Assembly: GCA_013396525.1 (NCBI GenBank)
Contig: VWYX01000870.1
Location: forward strand, 113,638 to 177,637
DNA from: Chaetorhynchus papuensis
Lineage: Eukaryota > Chordata > Aves > Passeriformes > Rhipiduridae
Direction: 5' to 3'
DNA: 64,000 bases
Part shown: in pieces, positions 62,919 to 64,000 of the stretch
Numbering within the stretch: position 1 is the first letter of the stretch
How the letters are laid out: each line of letters begins with the position of its first letter
Notes under the pieces: model-generated
What the model was told of the DNA's origin: nothing
The model's database searches: none
The model's input: the letters and a program-made list of their open reading frames with translations, nothing else
Translations under genes and position numbers: made by a program

Positions 62919-63038
62919 AGATGGTGAAATGTCTCCCAAATGCCAAACCAGCTCCCAAGGCTCAGCTAGTGTGCAGTAAGACAGGAGGCATAGAGAGCTG
63001 CTTCCTGTCATGCCCATCCAATACTCTTTTTGTTCCAG
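62919..63038 (+). CDS. SCUBE1: SCUBE1 exon: start of the spacer region after the EGF array
   Basis: This is a 120-nt exon in phase 1-1, 40 codons with the split ones. It reads E-MVKCLPNAKPAPKAQLVC, then SKTGGIESCFLSCPSNTLFV and P. Four cysteines in a C-x13-C-x8-C-x3-C pattern replace the EGF spacing. In SCUBE1 this is where the spacer begins; the spacer is linked to membrane association and precedes the cysteine-rich repeats and CUB domain. The ESCFLSCP and TLFVP wording supports SCUBE1 over SCUBE3. The acceptor CTCCTCAG is good, while the donor G|GTTTGT is weak. The following exon was not found before the window ends. Confidence 0.92.
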
Positions 63039-64000
63039 GTTTGTACAAAGTATTTGTCCTCTTACGTCTGGGGTGTGACTTGAATTTTTCTCTGCTAATA
63101 TTCATTATTCTTGCATTCATTTTTTGATATGGACAACAGTAAATGAGCAAAGCATCACTATAAATTAAATCAAGAAGAGCTGATTGTCAGCTACACATGA
63201 AAAGTTTGGTCCTTCATTGTTTAATTTGAGGTGTCAGTTGCGAAGGTGGGAAAATTCTAACAAAAAGCTTGTATTAAAAAGTAACAGGAATTCACTGAAA
63301 TCAGCTGTTCATTTTTGCCCTCCCTTTTGTCACAGCAATTCAATATATAACAACATTTTTCTGCACCATCCTGGTTAAGGTGGATGTGTCTCTCAGTCCA
63401 GCTGAGCAGTATTTATAAAAATTTGGGCATTTTGTTCCCCTTGCTCCTTTTTTTTTTACTATTTGCTACTGGTAGTTTTCATCTTCACAGTTTAGCAGGG
63501 AAGGACGGGGGGGATTGCTACTGCTTTTTCATAGATGTTCTGGCACAGGATTATTTTTGAGTGTCTACTTTTCACGTTCAGTCTTGGCATTATATGCAGT
63601 CAAGATATTCACACTTTATTTTCAGTTTAGCAGAGATTACTGGAACTGTGCATTTCTCTAATTTATAAGGACCATGACACAGTTTTATCTCTGCAATATG
63701 TAGACACTTTTCTGGTTCTAAGTACACCATTTTTGTTTCCACCAATAAATTCTGTCAGAGCCTGAAGTTAAAATTATTGTGAAAGTACATGGTTTATTTT
63801 TTAAATTATAGGGGTGATCAAATCAGAAGGACTTCGCCAAGGACAAACACAAAATATTTTTTACATGTGCACAGCTAACCTTGTGCCAAATCACTTACAA
63901 AATGTATCATTTCAGTGCCGGAAGAAACAAAACTTGTAGTCAACACTGTGAAGTGCTGAAGCATTTGGCGAAGTATTTCAGCCATTTAAAACCCAGGTTC
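63039..64000 (+). other. SCUBE1: 5' part of the next SCUBE1 intron
   Basis: This is intronic sequence to the window end. Reading on from the exon, a 29-residue open extension ends at the TGA at 63125-63127, and an ATTAAA hexamer lies at 63164-63169. No further exon, repeat or RNA gene is recognised. A T-rich run lies at about 63449-63458. Confidence 0.7.

Larger units (their letters stand above)
1..64000 (+). other. SCUBE1: Internal part of the SCUBE1 transcription unit
   Basis: Six plus-strand exons in order match the middle of SCUBE-family proteins: linker, four EGF-like modules, start of the spacer. The wording of the linker (RVKRRLLM), of the first EGF ([18 protein letters not shown]) and of the spacer exon (ESCFLSCP followed by TLFVP) fits SCUBE1 better than SCUBE2 or SCUBE3 as I remember them. 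SCUBE proteins are secreted or cell-surface-associated glycoproteins with a signal peptide, nine EGF-like repeats, a spacer, cysteine-rich repeats and a C-terminal CUB domain. Only residues from just after the fifth EGF to the start of the spacer are encoded here. Both gene ends lie outside the window, so promoter and polyadenylation site cannot be described. No other gene is supported on either strand. Confidence 0.9.

Overview
This window is vertebrate nuclear DNA, almost certainly from a bird or close sauropsid. Only about 1% of it is coding (690 nt). The rest is intron with sparse, old interspersed repeats: fragments that look like CR1 LINE 3' parts, MIR/CORE-SINE relics and one solo LTR. 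I see nothing resembling mammalian L1 or Alu. No operon, phage, CRISPR or prokaryotic feature is present.

The window holds an internal part of one plus-strand gene, which I identify as SCUBE1 (signal peptide, CUB and EGF-like domain protein 1). Six consecutive coding exons were found: 826-915, 16946-17062, 37412-37534, 57345-57461, 59451-59573 and 62919-63038. They join without a frameshift into 230 codons. In order they encode a short linker with a basic RVKRR motif, four six-cysteine EGF-like modules (the sixth to ninth in the usual nine-EGF count of the family) and the first exon of the cysteine-containing spacer that leads to the CUB domain. All six exons are bounded by phase-1 introns, so each is a frame-neutral cassette. 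The signal peptide and first five EGF modules lie upstream of the window. The rest of the spacer, the cysteine-rich repeats and the CUB domain lie downstream.

Layout: 1-825 end of an intron; 916-16945 a 16.0 kb intron with a (GAT)17 microsatellite, a perfect 16-bp hairpin, an assembly gap, and a (CT)15 tract that forms the polypyrimidine tract of the next exon; 17063-37411 a 20.3 kb intron with AT-rich blocks, a 47-bp tandem duplication, a cluster of three MIR-like relics and a second gap; 37535-57344 a 19.8 kb intron with a tRNA-derived SINE relic, a solo LTR, another MIR-like relic and three CR1-like fragments; then introns of 2.0 and 3.3 kb and the start of a further intron.

I found no convincing new biological system. 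The best leads are two possible truncated SCUBE1 isoforms (a poly-aspartate alternative terminal exon near 1290-1423, and readthrough of a weak donor at 63039 into a hydrophobic tail), the hairpin at 8395-8430 and the microsatellite inside a splice acceptor. Identities come from recognition of family sequence, not from a database search.
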